Shown here: piece after piece, positions 54,023 to 62,987 of the stretch
How positions within the stretch are numbered: the stretch's first letter is position 1
Layout: each line of letters starts with the position of its first letter
Made by a program: the position numbers and the translations under genes
Assembly (NCBI GenBank): GCA_947630475.1
Contig: CANRHR010000001.1
Location: forward strand, 1-64,000
Reading direction: 5' to 3'
Length of the DNA: 64,000 nt
Source of the DNA: an uncultured Clostridia bacterium
GTDB taxonomy: Bacteria > Bacillota > Clostridia > Lachnospirales > CAG-274
The notes under the pieces: generated by a model
What the model was told of the DNA's origin: nothing
The model's database searches: none
The model's input: the letters and a program-made list of their open reading frames with translations, nothing else

Positions 54023-55357
54023 ATGGCTTTTGAAAGTTTATCCGCTAAGCTTCAGGATGTTTTTAAAAAGCTTACGGGAAAAGGCAAGCTTACCGAAAAG
54101 GATGTAAAAGCCGCTTTAAGAGAAGTTAAGCTGGCTCTTCTCGAAGCTGATGTAAATTTTAAAATAGTTAAGGATTTTATAAATAAGCTGAGCGAAAAAG
54201 CTGTTGGCGTTGATGTATTGGAAGGTCTTAATCCGGGTCAGCAGGTTATAAAAATTGTTAGAGATGAGCTTATGGATTTAATGGGAAGCTCACAGAGCAA
54301 GCTTACGTTTTCATCCAAGCCGCCCACGGTTTATATGATGGCGGGTCTTCAGGGAGCAGGAAAAACCACAACTATTGGCAAGCTTGCAGGTCAGCTTAGG
54401 AAGCAAAATAAAAAGCCGCTGCTTGTCGCCTGTGACATATACAGACCGGCTGCGATAAAACAGCTTGAGGTTGTTGGAGGAAATTATAATATTCCTGTTT
54501 TTTCTATGGGGCAGGAGAATCCTGTTAAAATAGCTAAAGCTTCTTTAGAATTTGCTTTAAAAAATAATCATGATGTTGTTATTATAGATACAGCGGGAAG
54601 GCTTCATATTAACGAAGAGCTTATGCAGGAGCTTGAGGATATAAAAAAAGAGGTTCATCCGCAAGAGATTTTGCTTGTAGTTGATGCAATGACAGGTCAG
54701 GATGCCGTTAATGTTGCCGAAACTTTTAATGAAAGGCTTGGCATTGACGGAATTATCATAACTAAGCTTGACGGTGATACAAGGGGCGGATGCGCCCTTT
54801 CTGTAAGAGCTGTTACAGGAAAGCCTATCAAATATGTTGGTATGGGTGAAAAGCTTGAGGATCTTGAGCCTTTTTATCCCGATAGAATGGCTTCAAGAAT
54901 ATTAGGCATGGGTGATGTTTTAAGCTTAATTGAAAAGGCTCAGCAGGCATATGATGCAAATCAGGCGGCTGAACTTGAAAAAAAGCTTAGAACTCAGGAT
55001 TTTAACTTTGAAGATTTTTTAAACCAAATGCAGCAGGTTAAAAAAATGGGCCCTTTGAAAGATCTTATGGGTATGTTTCCCGGAATGAACAAAATAAATT
55101 TTGATTCTGTTGATTTTGACGATAAAGCAATAGCACATATTGAGGCAATTATACAATCTATGACAGTTAAGGAAAGAAAAAATCCCGAAATAATCAACGG
55201 TTCAAGAAAGAAAAGAATTGCAAAGGGCAGCGGTCGCTCTATTCAGGAAATCAATAAGCTTTTAAAGCAGTTTGAAGAAATGAAAAAAATGATGAAAATG
55301 ATGACCGATATGACAAGGGGAAAAAAGGGCAGATTTAATCTTCCTTTTTTCAGATAA
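54023..55357 (+). CDS. ffh: Signal recognition particle GTPase Ffh
   Basis: 444 residues. N domain, G domain with GLQGAGKTTTIGKLA, DTAGRLH and TKLDGDTRGGCAL, and a Met-rich M domain (FEEMKKMMKMMTDMTRGKKG) that binds signal sequences and SRP RNA. The SRP RNA gene itself is not in the neighbouring intergenic regions. Confidence 0.98.
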   Translation: MAFESLSAKLQDVFKKLTGKGKLTEKDVKAALREVKLALLEADVNFKIVKDFINKLSEKAVGVDVLEGLNPGQQVIKIVRDELMDLMGSSQSKLTFSSKPPTVYMMAGLQGAGKTTTIGKLAGQLRKQNKKPLLVACDIYRPAAIKQLEVVGGNYNIPVFSMGQENPVKIAKASLEFALKNNHDVVIIDTAGRLHINEELMQELEDIKKEVHPQEILLVVDAMTGQDAVNVAETFNERLGIDGIIITKLDGDTRGGCALSVRAVTGKPIKYVGMGEKLEDLEPFYPDRMASRILGMGDVLSLIEKAQQAYDANQAAELEKKLRTQDFNFEDFLNQMQQVKKMGPLKDLMGMFPGMNKINFDSVDFDDKAIAHIEAIIQSMTVKERKNPEIINGSRKKRIAKGSGRSIQEINKLLKQFEEMKKMMKMMTDMTRGKKGRFNLPFFR

Positions 55358-55415
55358 ATCAGCATAATTACAGAAAACTTAACAGATTCTGTATATAATT
55401 AAGGAGGTGAACAAA

Positions 55416-55664
55416 ATGGCTGTAAAAATCAGATTAAAAAGAATGGGCGCTAAAAAGGCTCCTTTTTATAGAATTGTTGTGGCTGATGCCAGAACCCCAA
55501 GAGGCGGCAAGTCTATTGATGAAATCGGTTATTATGATCCTACAAAACAGCCTTGTGTATTAAAGGTTGATGGAGAAAGTGCAAAAAAATGGATCGGCAA
55601 TGGCGCTCAGCCTACCGATACTGTAAGAATTTTATTAAAAAAGGCAGGAGTTATCTCTGAATAA
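55416..55664 (+). CDS. rpsP: 30S ribosomal protein S16
   Basis: 82 residues. [25 protein letters not shown] is diagnostic. ATG 55416 follows AAGGAGGTGAAC. Confidence 0.98.
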   Translation: MAVKIRLKRMGAKKAPFYRIVVADARTPRGGKSIDEIGYYDPTKQPCVLKVDGESAKKWIGNGAQPTDTVRILLKKAGVISE

Positions 55665-55681
55665 ATCTCTTGGAGGTTTTT

Positions 55682-55909
55682 ATGAAAGAGCTTTTAGAAA
55701 TTATTGCCAAAAATTTAGTTGACAATCCCGATTCTGTTGTTGTCAGCCAGAGAGAAGAGGAAGATGCAATTATACTTGAATTAAAGGTTGATAACGATGA
55801 TATGGGAAAGGTTATCGGAAAGCAGGGCAGAATAGCAAAAGCAATAAGGACTGTTGTTAAGGCTGCTGCTGTCCATAGTGATAAAAAAGTAGTAGTAAAA
55901 ATATCTTAA
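55682..55909 (+). CDS. khpA: KH-domain RNA-binding protein KhpA
   Basis: 75 residues. Single KH domain with MGKVIGKQGRIAKAIRTVVKAAA. Partner of KhpB in RNA binding. ATG 55682 after TTGGAGG; closed by a strong terminator. Confidence 0.94.
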   Translation: MKELLEIIAKNLVDNPDSVVVSQREEEDAIILELKVDNDDMGKVIGKQGRIAKAIRTVVKAAAVHSDKKVVVKIS

Positions 55910-55913
55910 TGTG

Positions 55914-55947
55914 TTAAAATCCTCCGCTTTCCGGCGGAGGATTTTAA
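55914..55947. terminator. Bidirectional terminator
   Basis: 14-bp perfect stem TTAAAATCCTCCGC (55914-55927) with its complement at 55934-55947, 6-nt loop. A/T tracts within the stem ends allow use from both strands, for khpA (plus) and the HAD gene (minus). Confidence 0.85.
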
Positions 55948-55951
55948 ATAT

Positions 55952-56548
55952 TTATGCCTTTAAAATTTTGTTTCCGTTTTTATATTCATTCCATTTATAA
56001 AGCTTAGAGCCAAGCACCAAAAAGGCTGATTTTGACAAAGAGGCAAGAGGCTGGTCAGAATAGCTGTCAGAATAAAACTCATTAATTTTGATATTTGGGA
56101 ATATCTCATTAAGCCTGTTTACTTTTTCTTCTCCATAACAGTTTTCACCGTTATATATGCCTGTTTTGCAGTCAACCCTAGATGCGATAAGATTTTTGAT
56201 GCCAAGCCTTTCACAGATTGGTTCTAATAAAAATTCGGGAGAGGCGGAAATCACTATATCATCAACTTTTTGATTTTTAAGATACCATGTTTTTATTCCT
56301 TTTTGATTTTTATCCCAAAAAAAATTCACTTCGTTTTCAATATTTTTTACACTTTTAAAAAAAGAATAAAACCTTTGCTTAAAGCTTGTTTTTGAAATCA
56401 GTTTTAAGGCAAAAAGCAGAAAAAAGAAGCCTTGATAAGGCAGATAAAGAGCTATCCAAGGCTGTCTTTTAAGCAGAAAAAAATAAAAATGCTGTGTACT
56501 GTCACCGATATATATTGTTTTATCAAAATCATAAACATTTCTGTACAT
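55952..56548 (-). CDS. HAD-IB family phosphatase
   Basis: 198 residues. Nucleophile in YDFDKTIYIGDST, motif II in VISASPEFLLEP, Lys in GEEKVNRL and acidic motif near YSDSYSDQP. SerB/CicA-like family; the substrate is unknown, often a small phosphorylated metabolite or lipid precursor. Six bases separate it from argF upstream, so it is in the argF operon. Confidence 0.88.
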   Translation of the reverse strand: MYRNVYDFDKTIYIGDSTQHFYFFLLKRQPWIALYLPYQGFFFLLFALKLISKTSFKQRFYSFFKSVKNIENEVNFFWDKNQKGIKTWYLKNQKVDDIVISASPEFLLEPICERLGIKNLIASRVDCKTGIYNGENCYGEEKVNRLNEIFPNIKINEFYSDSYSDQPLASLSKSAFLVLGSKLYKWNEYKNGNKILKA

Positions 56549-56554
56549 AAAATA

Positions 56555-57499
56555 TTATCCTCTTATACTTGCAACCATTACAGCTTTTATTGTATGCATT
56601 CTGTTTTCAGCTTCATCAAAAACAACTGATTGAGATGATTCAAATACCTCGCTTGTAACTTCTTTTTCTTTTACGGCAGGAAGGCAATGCATAAATATTG
56701 TTTGGGGCTTTCCTGTTGCAGCCATAACCTTTGAATTTACCTGATATGGTGAAAGAAGCTTTATTCTTTCGGCGCTTTTATCCTCTTCACCCATAGAGCA
56801 CCATACGTCGGTATAAATTACATCGGCATCTTTAACTCCATTTTCAATATCATCTGTTATGGTTATGCTGCCTGAGCTTAATTTTGCAAAATCAGAACAT
56901 TGCTCAACCAATTCTTTGCTTGGATAGAGCTGCTTAGGTGAAATAATCGTATAATCAAGCCCTACCTTTGAACAGCCTATCATAAGCGCATTTGACATAT
57001 TGTTTCTTCCATCGCCTATGTAGACAAATTTTATATTTTCAAGTCTTTTTAAATGTTCTCTTATTGTTAAAAAATCCGCTAAAACCTGGGTTGGATGATC
57101 GTCATCTGTAAGACCGTTCCAAACAGGCACACCGCTATATTCGGCAAGTTTTTCAACAACTTGCTGTGAAAATCCTCTAAATTCTATTCCGTCAAACATT
57201 CTGCCAAGCACTCTTGCAGTATCTTCAACAGATTCCTTATGACCAAGTTGTATATCATTTTTACCTAAATACTCAGGATGAGCGCCTTCATCGATACAGG
57301 CTACGGTAAATGAGCATCTCGTTCTTGTGGAGGGTTTTTCAAATATTAAAGCTATATTTTTATTAAGCATATTTTTTTCAAATATACCTGCCTTTTTCTT
57401 TTTCTTTAAATCCTCCGCCAAATCAAGAAGATATAAAATCTCTTCTTTTGTAAAGTCTTTTAAAGTTAAAAGATTTCTGTTTTTTAAGTTAATTGACAT
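56555..57499 (-). CDS. argF: Ornithine carbamoyltransferase
   Basis: 314 residues. Carbamoyl phosphate site [19 protein letters not shown] in [16 protein letters not shown] near the C-terminus. Makes citrulline in arginine synthesis. ATG 57499 is eight bases after GGAGG. No other arg genes are near, so it is a stand-alone arg gene with the HAD phosphatase. Confidence 0.95.
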   Translation of the reverse strand: MSINLKNRNLLTLKDFTKEEILYLLDLAEDLKKKKKAGIFEKNMLNKNIALIFEKPSTRTRCSFTVACIDEGAHPEYLGKNDIQLGHKESVEDTARVLGRMFDGIEFRGFSQQVVEKLAEYSGVPVWNGLTDDDHPTQVLADFLTIREHLKRLENIKFVYIGDGRNNMSNALMIGCSKVGLDYTIISPKQLYPSKELVEQCSDFAKLSSGSITITDDIENGVKDADVIYTDVWCSMGEEDKSAERIKLLSPYQVNSKVMAATGKPQTIFMHCLPAVKEKEVTSEVFESSQSVVFDEAENRMHTIKAVMVASIRG

Positions 57500-57573
57500 T
57501 GAACATACCTCCAAAATTAAAACTTATAACAGATTTTGCCTGTTATAGAAACGTATTATAACATAATTTAGTT

Positions 57574-57617
57574 AAAAATAAAAGATTTTATTTAATTAAA
57601 AATAAGATTTTATTTAA
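57574..57617. promoter_or_regulatory. Tandem AT-rich near-palindromes upstream of argF
   Basis: Two copies of a GATTTTATTTAA-containing near-palindrome at 57574-57593 and 57598-57617, in phase at 22 bases (two helical turns). The first has arms AAATAAAA and TTTTATTT around GA. A -10-like TATAAT for argF lies between them and the gene (minus strand, about 57563-57558). This arrangement could bind an arginine-type repressor. Confidence 0.4.
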
Positions 57618-57691
57618 ATGAGAACTGCATAAGCTAAATACGAATATCGTTGACAAGACAAATTATTTTAATTTTTTTATTTTATTAATGT

Positions 57692-57720
57692 GTATAAGAT
57701 TAGGCTGTTTAGGGCAATAT
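57692..57720 (+). promoter_or_regulatory. Possible sigma-F-type promoter of the M23 gene
   Basis: GTATA (57692-57696), 15-base spacer and GGGCAATAT (57712-57720), close to the sigma-F pattern GYATA/GGnnAnAHT. The expected start site lies almost at the ribosome binding site GGAGGTG (57728), leaving a very short leader, which weakens the call. Confidence 0.35.
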
Positions 57721-57739
57721 TAATAACGGAGGTGTTATT

Positions 57740-58552
57740 ATGAATAATGACAAGAAGCCAAAGAGCGAGGCGGATAAAAAGAGATTTTATATTGGGCTTT
57801 ATACCTGTGCGGGAATAATGATTGCAATAGCCGGCATTATTTCAGCCGCAAATCTTAAATCAATAAATAACAGTGCAAAAAAGTCTGAAATTCAAACAAA
57901 ACAACAATCTGAGCTTACTGACTTAAAGCCTGTTAACAATTCAAAAGATGAAAGTTTTAAAGAAAAGGAAACTCAAATTAAGCAAAATAATACCGCTGAA
58001 ACAAAAGAAAACACTGAAAATACAAAAATAGAAAGCAAAACGGAAACAACAGAAAACAAACCGATTAAACAGCCTGAGACAGAGCCTGAAACAACAACCA
58101 ACAATTCAAAAACATTCAGTCTTTTTGATGAAAGCAAGGAAATGAGCTGGCCCGTAAATGGACAGATAGTTATGGATTACAGTGTTGAAACGGCTATATT
58201 TGATAAAACTCTTGAGCAGTACAGAACTAATGATTCTATATGCATTTCAGCTCAGGCCGGAACAGATGTAAAAGCAGCGGCAGAGGGTGTAGTTGAAAAT
58301 ATTTTTGAAGACAATGAAAACGGCAAAAGCGTTGTTATTAACCACGGTAACGGCTGGATGACTACATACAGCCAGCTTGAAAACAATCTTATGGTTGAAT
58401 TAGGGCAGGTTGTAGGTGAAGGAGAGGTTATCGGCAAGGTAGGCAAGCCTACCAATTACAGCGTTATGCTTGGAGATCATCTGGATTTTAAAATTACCAA
58501 AAATGATGCTTCAACTGATCCGAAGCTTGTTTTGGCTCAATATGATGAATAA
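57740..58552 (+). CDS. Membrane-anchored degenerate M23 (LytM-like) protein, SpoIIQ-like
   Basis: 270 residues. Short cytoplasmic N-terminus, one membrane segment (residues 16-38), a long Thr/Glu/Lys-rich linker (residues 45-130), then an M23 fold beginning MSWPVNGQIVMDYSVE. Zinc and catalytic positions are altered: HxxxD reads QAGTD, the usual YAHL reads YSQL and HLHF reads HLDF. So it should not hydrolyse peptidoglycan. The topology resembles SpoIIQ, the forespore protein that docks SpoIIIAH during engulfment, and many Clostridia have such inactive versions. An alternative is a divisome or cell-wall scaffold. RBS GGAGGTG; own terminator. Confidence 0.78.
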   Translation: MNNDKKPKSEADKKRFYIGLYTCAGIMIAIAGIISAANLKSINNSAKKSEIQTKQQSELTDLKPVNNSKDESFKEKETQIKQNNTAETKENTENTKIESKTETTENKPIKQPETEPETTTNNSKTFSLFDESKEMSWPVNGQIVMDYSVETAIFDKTLEQYRTNDSICISAQAGTDVKAAAEGVVENIFEDNENGKSVVINHGNGWMTTYSQLENNLMVELGQVVGEGEVIGKVGKPTNYSVMLGDHLDFKITKNDASTDPKLVLAQYDE

Positions 58553-58559
58553 ATTGATT

Positions 58560-58582
58560 GGGGGAGTGATCCCCCGTTTTTT
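58560..58582 (+). terminator. Terminator of the M23 gene
   Basis: GGGGGA (58560-58565), GTGA loop, TCCCCC (58570-58575), then G and T6. Confidence 0.85.
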
Positions 58583-58633
58583 ATGAGCAAAAATTATTGC
58601 TTAAAAAAATTTTTATATAAAAAAATGTTTGTA

Positions 58634-58663
58634 TTGACACTATATATAGTGTTGGTGTAAAAT
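58634..58663 (+). promoter_or_regulatory. nrdDG promoter
   Basis: TTGACA (58634-58639), 18-base spacer, TAAAAT (58658-58663). A 170-nt leader follows, with small hairpins (CGCC/GGCG near 58729-58741; GACAG/CTGTC near 58755-58780). Confidence 0.7.
58637..58652. promoter_or_regulatory. NrdR box
   Basis: Perfect 16-bp palindrome ACACTATATATAGTGT, matching the NrdR consensus, inside the promoter spacer. A second, weak copy may lie 31 bases downstream (58668-58683), the usual spacing of NrdR box pairs. NrdR with ATP/dATP would repress nrdDG here. Confidence 0.88.
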
Positions 58664-58833
58664 ATCATTACTAAATACTTGCAAACATAAAAGCATTTAT
58701 ATTTTAACCAATAAGTAAGTTTTCTACGCCTTTTAGGCGATAGGTACTTAATTGACAGCTTATTTTTACAATAAACTGTCTTTATACATAAAATGCAGTT
58801 TGCTAAATTATATAGAAAAGGTAGGGGGTTTAT

Positions 58834-60987
58834 ATGATTAGAATAATAAAAAAAGACGGTACTTTAGAGGGGTTTGACAGCCGTAAAATAGTTGCTGCCG
58901 TAACCAAATCAGCAAACAGAGTTATGTACAGCTTTAAGGAAGATGAGCTTAATCGTATTGTTAATTGGATTGAGAACAAAATAGCTGAAAAGGAGCTTAA
59001 AGACATACCTATACAGACTATGCATAATTTGGTTGAGAGCGCCTTGGAAGCAATAGAACCTAAGGTTGCAAAAAGCTATAAGGATTATCGAAATTACAAA
59101 ACCGATTTTGTCCATATGCTTGATGATGTGTACCAAAAGGCTCAGTCTATTATGTATATAGGGGATAAAGAAAACAGCAATACTGATTCAGCTTTGGTTG
59201 CCACAAAAAGAAGCCTTATATATAATCAGCTCAATAAAGAGCTTTATAAAAAGTTTTTTTTAACAACAGAGGAAATACAGGCGTGCAAAGACGGGTATAT
59301 ATACATACACGATATGTCATCAAGAAGGGATACTATGAATTGCTGCCTTTTTGATATGAAAAATGTTCTTAAGGGCGGCTTTGAAATGGGTAACCTTTGG
59401 TATAACGAGCCTAAAACATTAGCTGTTGCATTTGATGTTATAGGAGATATAGTTCTTTCTGCAGCATCTCAGCAATACGGAGGTTTTACCGTTGGTGAGA
59501 TTGATAAAATTTTAAGCCCTTATGCACAGCTTAGTTTTGAAAAATATGTTAGTGAAGAAATTGAAATATTTGAATATATAAAAGGTGACGGAAATATTGA
59601 TGAACAAGACCATAAATATATAGAAAAAAGCGCTTTAAAAAAAGTAAAAAGAGAGTTTGAGCAAGGCTTTCAGGGCTTAGAGTATAAGCTAAATTCAGTA
59701 GGTTCATCAAGAGGCGATTATCCGTTTATCACAATAACGCTGGGGCTTGGAAAGGATAGATTTTCCAAAATGGCTGCAATTACGGCATTGGAAGTTCATA
59801 AAAACGGACAGGGAAAAAAGGACAACAAAAAGCCTGTGCTTTTCCCGAAAATTGTGTTTTTGTATGATGAAAAGCTTCATAAAGACGGCTGTGAGCTTGA
59901 AGATGTTTTCAAGGCTGCGCTTGAGTGTTCAAGCAAAACAATGTATCCTGATTATTTAAGCTTAAGCGGCGAAGGATATGTTGCCTCTATTTATAAAAAA
60001 TACGGAGAAGTAATTTCTCCTATGGGCTGCCGTGCATTTTTAAGCCCATGGTTTGAAAGAGGAGGAATGGAGCCTGCTGACGAAGATGACAAGCCTGTTT
60101 TTACCGGAAGATTTAATATAGGCGCAATAAGTCTTCATCTTCCTATGATTTATGCAAAGTCAAAATCCGAAAGCAAAGATTTTTATGAGGTTTTGGATTA
60201 TTATCTTAATATGATAAGGCAGCTTCATATAAGAACCATGCAGTATTTGGGAGAGATGAAAGCATCTACAAATCCTATAGCATACTGTGAAGGTGGTTTT
60301 TATGGCGGGCATTTAAAGCCTAAAGACAAAATAAAGCCTATTTTAAAGGCAAGCACTGCAAGCTTCGGCATAACTGCATTAAATGAGCTTCAGCAGATAT
60401 ATAATCACAAATCTATAGTTGAAGATGGTAAATTTGCTCTCGAGGTTATGGAATATATAAATAAAAAGGTTGCGCAGTTTAAAAAAGAGGATGGAATATT
60501 ATATGCCATTTACGGAACGCCGGCCGAAAATTTATGTGGGCTTCAGGTTAAGCAGTTCAGAAAAAAATACGGAATAATTGAAAATGTTTCGGATAAAGCG
60601 TATGTAAGCAATTCATTTCATGCCCATGTCAGCGAAGATATTTCGCCCATAGAAAAGCAAGACTGCGAAAAACGTTTTTGGGACTTAATGAACGGAGGCA
60701 AAATTCAATATGTAAAATATCCGATAGGATACAATAAAAATGCCGTTAAAACACTTGTTGAAAGGGCTATGGATATGGGATTTTACGAGGGAGTTAATTT
60801 AAGTCTTTCATATTGTGACAGTTGCGGTCATCAAGAGCTTGATATGGATATTTGTCCTAAATGCGGAAGCTCGGATTTAACTAAGATAGACAGAATGAAC
60901 GGTTATCTCAGCTATTCCAGAGTGCATGGAGATACAAGGCTTAATGATGCCAAAATGGCTGAAATTGCAGACAGAAGGAGTATGTGA
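58834..60987 (+). CDS. nrdD: Anaerobic (class III) ribonucleoside-triphosphate reductase
   Basis: 717 residues. N-terminal ATP-cone (residues 1-90; IRIIKKDGTLEGFDSRKIV). The glycyl radical barrel follows. A C-terminal zinc site has CDSCGHQELDMDICPKCGSS, then RMNGYLSYSRVHGDTRLND, with the radical Gly in NGYL. Makes deoxyribonucleotides without oxygen, using NrdG for radical formation. The ATP-cone allows allosteric control by dATP. The organism is therefore at least facultatively, more likely strictly, anaerobic. Confidence 0.97.
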   Translation: MIRIIKKDGTLEGFDSRKIVAAVTKSANRVMYSFKEDELNRIVNWIENKIAEKELKDIPIQTMHNLVESALEAIEPKVAKSYKDYRNYKTDFVHMLDDVYQKAQSIMYIGDKENSNTDSALVATKRSLIYNQLNKELYKKFFLTTEEIQACKDGYIYIHDMSSRRDTMNCCLFDMKNVLKGGFEMGNLWYNEPKTLAVAFDVIGDIVLSAASQQYGGFTVGEIDKILSPYAQLSFEKYVSEEIEIFEYIKGDGNIDEQDHKYIEKSALKKVKREFEQGFQGLEYKLNSVGSSRGDYPFITITLGLGKDRFSKMAAITALEVHKNGQGKKDNKKPVLFPKIVFLYDEKLHKDGCELEDVFKAALECSSKTMYPDYLSLSGEGYVASIYKKYGEVISPMGCRAFLSPWFERGGMEPADEDDKPVFTGRFNIGAISLHLPMIYAKSKSESKDFYEVLDYYLNMIRQLHIRTMQYLGEMKASTNPIAYCEGGFYGGHLKPKDKIKPILKASTASFGITALNELQQIYNHKSIVEDGKFALEVMEYINKKVAQFKKEDGILYAIYGTPAENLCGLQVKQFRKKYGIIENVSDKAYVSNSFHAHVSEDISPIEKQDCEKRFWDLMNGGKIQYVKYPIGYNKNAVKTLVERAMDMGFYEGVNLSLSYCDSCGHQELDMDICPKCGSSDLTKIDRMNGYLSYSRVHGDTRLNDAKMAEIADRRSM

Positions 60988-60988
60988 T

Positions 60989-61480
60989 ATGAGATACCAT
61001 AACATTACTCATGATGATATGCTTAATGGAACGGGTTTAAGAGTTGTTTTGTGGGTTTCGGGCTGCACCCATTGCTGTGAAGGTTGCCATAACAAAATAA
61101 CATGGGATATAAACGACGGTATTTTATTTGATGAAAAAGCGAAAAAAGAATTGTTTTATTATCTTGAAAAGAATTATACAGAGGGAATAACCTTTAGCGG
61201 AGGAGATCCGCTCCATCCTCTTAACAGAGCCGAAATAACGGCTCTTGCAAAGGAGATAAGAGAAAGGTTTCCCAATAAAAATTTATGGCTGTATACGGGC
61301 TTTAAATGGGAAAATATCCAAAACCTTGATATAATGAAATACATAGACGTGTTGGTTGATGACAAATTTATTATTCAGCTTAAGGATAATAACCTTCATT
61401 GGAAAGGCTCTTCCAATCAAAGAGTTATTGATGTTAAAAAAAGTATCGAAAAAGGAGAGGTCTGCCTTTTTGATAAATAA
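60989..61480 (+). CDS. nrdG: Anaerobic ribonucleotide reductase activase
   Basis: 163 residues. Radical SAM enzyme with CX3CX2C in VSGCTHCCEGCHNK and ITFSGGDPLHPLNR. Installs the glycyl radical on NrdD. ATG 60989 follows AAGGAG one base after the nrdD stop. Confidence 0.97.
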   Translation: MRYHNITHDDMLNGTGLRVVLWVSGCTHCCEGCHNKITWDINDGILFDEKAKKELFYYLEKNYTEGITFSGGDPLHPLNRAEITALAKEIRERFPNKNLWLYTGFKWENIQNLDIMKYIDVLVDDKFIIQLKDNNLHWKGSSNQRVIDVKKSIEKGEVCLFDK

Positions 61481-61495
61481 ATTTTTGAGGTGCTT

Positions 61496-62203
61496 ATGGA
61501 TAAAAATTATAATTTCGAAGATTTTATAAATATTATGAAAAAGCTTATTGCAGATGACGGATGTCCATGGGACAGAATACAAACCCATGAAAGCTTAAGA
61601 AGATATCTTATTGAGGAGAGCTATGAGGTTATAGAGGCAATTAACAACAATAATTCGGAAAATTTGTGTGAAGAGCTTGGCGATGTGCTTTTGCAGGTTG
61701 TTTTTCATTCATTGATTGCCGAAAAAAACTCTGAATTTTTATTGGATGATGTTATAAACGAAGTGAGCAAAAAGATGATAAGAAGGCATCCTCACATATT
61801 TGCCGATTCATCGGCAAAGGATGCCGAAGAGGTATTGGTTAATTGGGATGAAATAAAGAAAAAAGAAAAAAATTACACTCGCACGGAGGATATATTAAAA
61901 GCTGTTCCAAAAGCGCTGCCTGCTCTTATGAGGGCGGAAAAGGTTCAGGATAAGGCTTATAAAGCCGGATTTGGATTAGACGGCATCTTAGCTTGCATAA
62001 ATGAAATTGAGAGAAATATTGACAGTATAAAATCAAAAATAGATTCAAATTGTGATGAAATTTTTGAAGATTATGGCAATTTATTGTTCTGTGCAGCAAA
62101 TATTTCAAGATTTTTAAAAATAAATCCCGAATTTGCCTTGACAAATGCTACAGAAAAGTTTATAAATAGATTTGGACATATTGAAGATAATAGTCCAAAT
62201 TAA
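61496..62203 (+). CDS. mazG: Nucleoside triphosphate pyrophosphohydrolase MazG
   Basis: 235 residues. Motifs CPWDRIQTHESLRRYLIEESYEV and CEELGDVLLQVVFH; second half repeats the helical fold. Hydrolyses non-standard NTPs. ATG 61496 follows TGAGGTGC. Confidence 0.95.
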   Translation: MDKNYNFEDFINIMKKLIADDGCPWDRIQTHESLRRYLIEESYEVIEAINNNNSENLCEELGDVLLQVVFHSLIAEKNSEFLLDDVINEVSKKMIRRHPHIFADSSAKDAEEVLVNWDEIKKKEKNYTRTEDILKAVPKALPALMRAEKVQDKAYKAGFGLDGILACINEIERNIDSIKSKIDSNCDEIFEDYGNLLFCAANISRFLKINPEFALTNATEKFINRFGHIEDNSPN

Positions 62204-62293
62204 GGAGTTTCTTATATCGATAAAATGAACGAATTAAGAAATTAATAAAAGGGTAGTTTTAAAGCCCACATTTATTTAAGGAGGAAAATAATT

Positions 62294-62572
62294 ATGAACA
62301 AAACTGAATTTGTTGCAGCTATTGCGGAAAAGGCTGAGTTAAGCAAAAAAGATACAGAAAAAGTTTTAAAAGCATTTGAAGATGTTATAACCGAGGAGCT
62401 TATTAAATCCGGAGAGGTTCGCTTAGTAGGCTTTGGAACTTTTGATGTTTTGGAAAGAGCAGCTCACGAAGGCAGAAATCCAAGAACCAAAGAAGTTATG
62501 ATGATACCGGCATCTAAGGCGCCAAGATTTAGAGCAGGTAAGGCATTAAAGGATGCAGTAAACGGCAAATAA
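62294..62572 (+). CDS. hup: HU-family DNA-binding protein
   Basis: 92 residues. MNKTEFVAAIAEKAELSKKD and GFGTFDVLERAAHEGRNPRT, the DNA-binding beta arm. Nucleoid protein. RBS AAGGAGGAAA; own terminator. Confidence 0.97.
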   Translation: MNKTEFVAAIAEKAELSKKDTEKVLKAFEDVITEELIKSGEVRLVGFGTFDVLERAAHEGRNPRTKEVMMIPASKAPRFRAGKALKDAVNGK

Positions 62573-62608
62573 AATTTATGAAATATAACGGTTTATTTTG
62601 ATATTTAC

Positions 62609-62641
62609 AGACGTTTGAAGTTATCCTTTAAACGTCTTTTG
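62609..62641 (+). terminator. hup terminator
   Basis: 12-bp stem AGACGTTTGAAG (62609-62620) with CTTTAAACGTCT (62626-62637), one G-U pair, followed by TTT. Confidence 0.8.
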
Positions 62642-62692
62642 TTTAAGCGGGAAATAAATAACTCGTATCTTAGCTATATAGATGAGGTGTAT

Positions 62693-62932
62693 ATGAGATT
62701 AGATAAATATTTGAAGGTTTCAAGAATCATTAAAAGAAGAACTGTCGCAAATGAAGCCTGTGATGCCGGCAGAGTTGAGGTTAACGGCAAAACGGCTAAG
62801 GCAGGGCTTGAAATAAAAGAAGGAGATATTATCGAAATTAAGTTCGGCAATAACACAACAAGAGTTCAGGTTTTAAGTGTTAAAGAAAGTATTCGAAAAG
62901 AAGACGCCAATTCAATGTATAAAAGTTTGTAA
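62693..62932 (+). CDS. rqcP: RqcP, S4-domain ribosome quality control protein
   Basis: 79 residues. S4 domain: [26 protein letters not shown] and [17 protein letters not shown]. Hsp15/YabO family, which helps alanine-tailing of stalled nascent chains with RqcH. ATG 62693 follows GATGAGGTG; a longer frame would run back through the hup terminator. Confidence 0.93.
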   Translation: MRLDKYLKVSRIIKRRTVANEACDAGRVEVNGKTAKAGLEIKEGDIIEIKFGNNTTRVQVLSVKESIRKEDANSMYKSL

Positions 62933-62933
62933 T

Positions 62934-62987
62934 AAAACCTCCTGTATTTTTATATAATTATAATGGACAAAATACAGGAGGTTTTTT
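62934..62987 (+). terminator. 17-bp hairpin that also buries the yabP ribosome binding site
   Basis: AAAACCTCCTGTATTTT (62934-62950) pairs with all 17 bases of 62969-62985 and is followed by TT and ATG of yabP. The right arm contains the yabP ribosome binding site CAGGAGG. Read from rqcP it is a strong terminator. TATAAT boxes at 62953 and 62959 lie in the loop and could start transcripts that contain only the right arm. Confidence 0.8.

Noticed and set aside
57740-58552. Active M23 endopeptidase
   Set aside because: At least two zinc ligands and one catalytic histidine are replaced, so hydrolysis is not expected.
62615-62692. Longer start for rqcP
   Set aside because: The extension would translate the hup terminator, and the S4 domain begins at the ATG with a good ribosome binding site.
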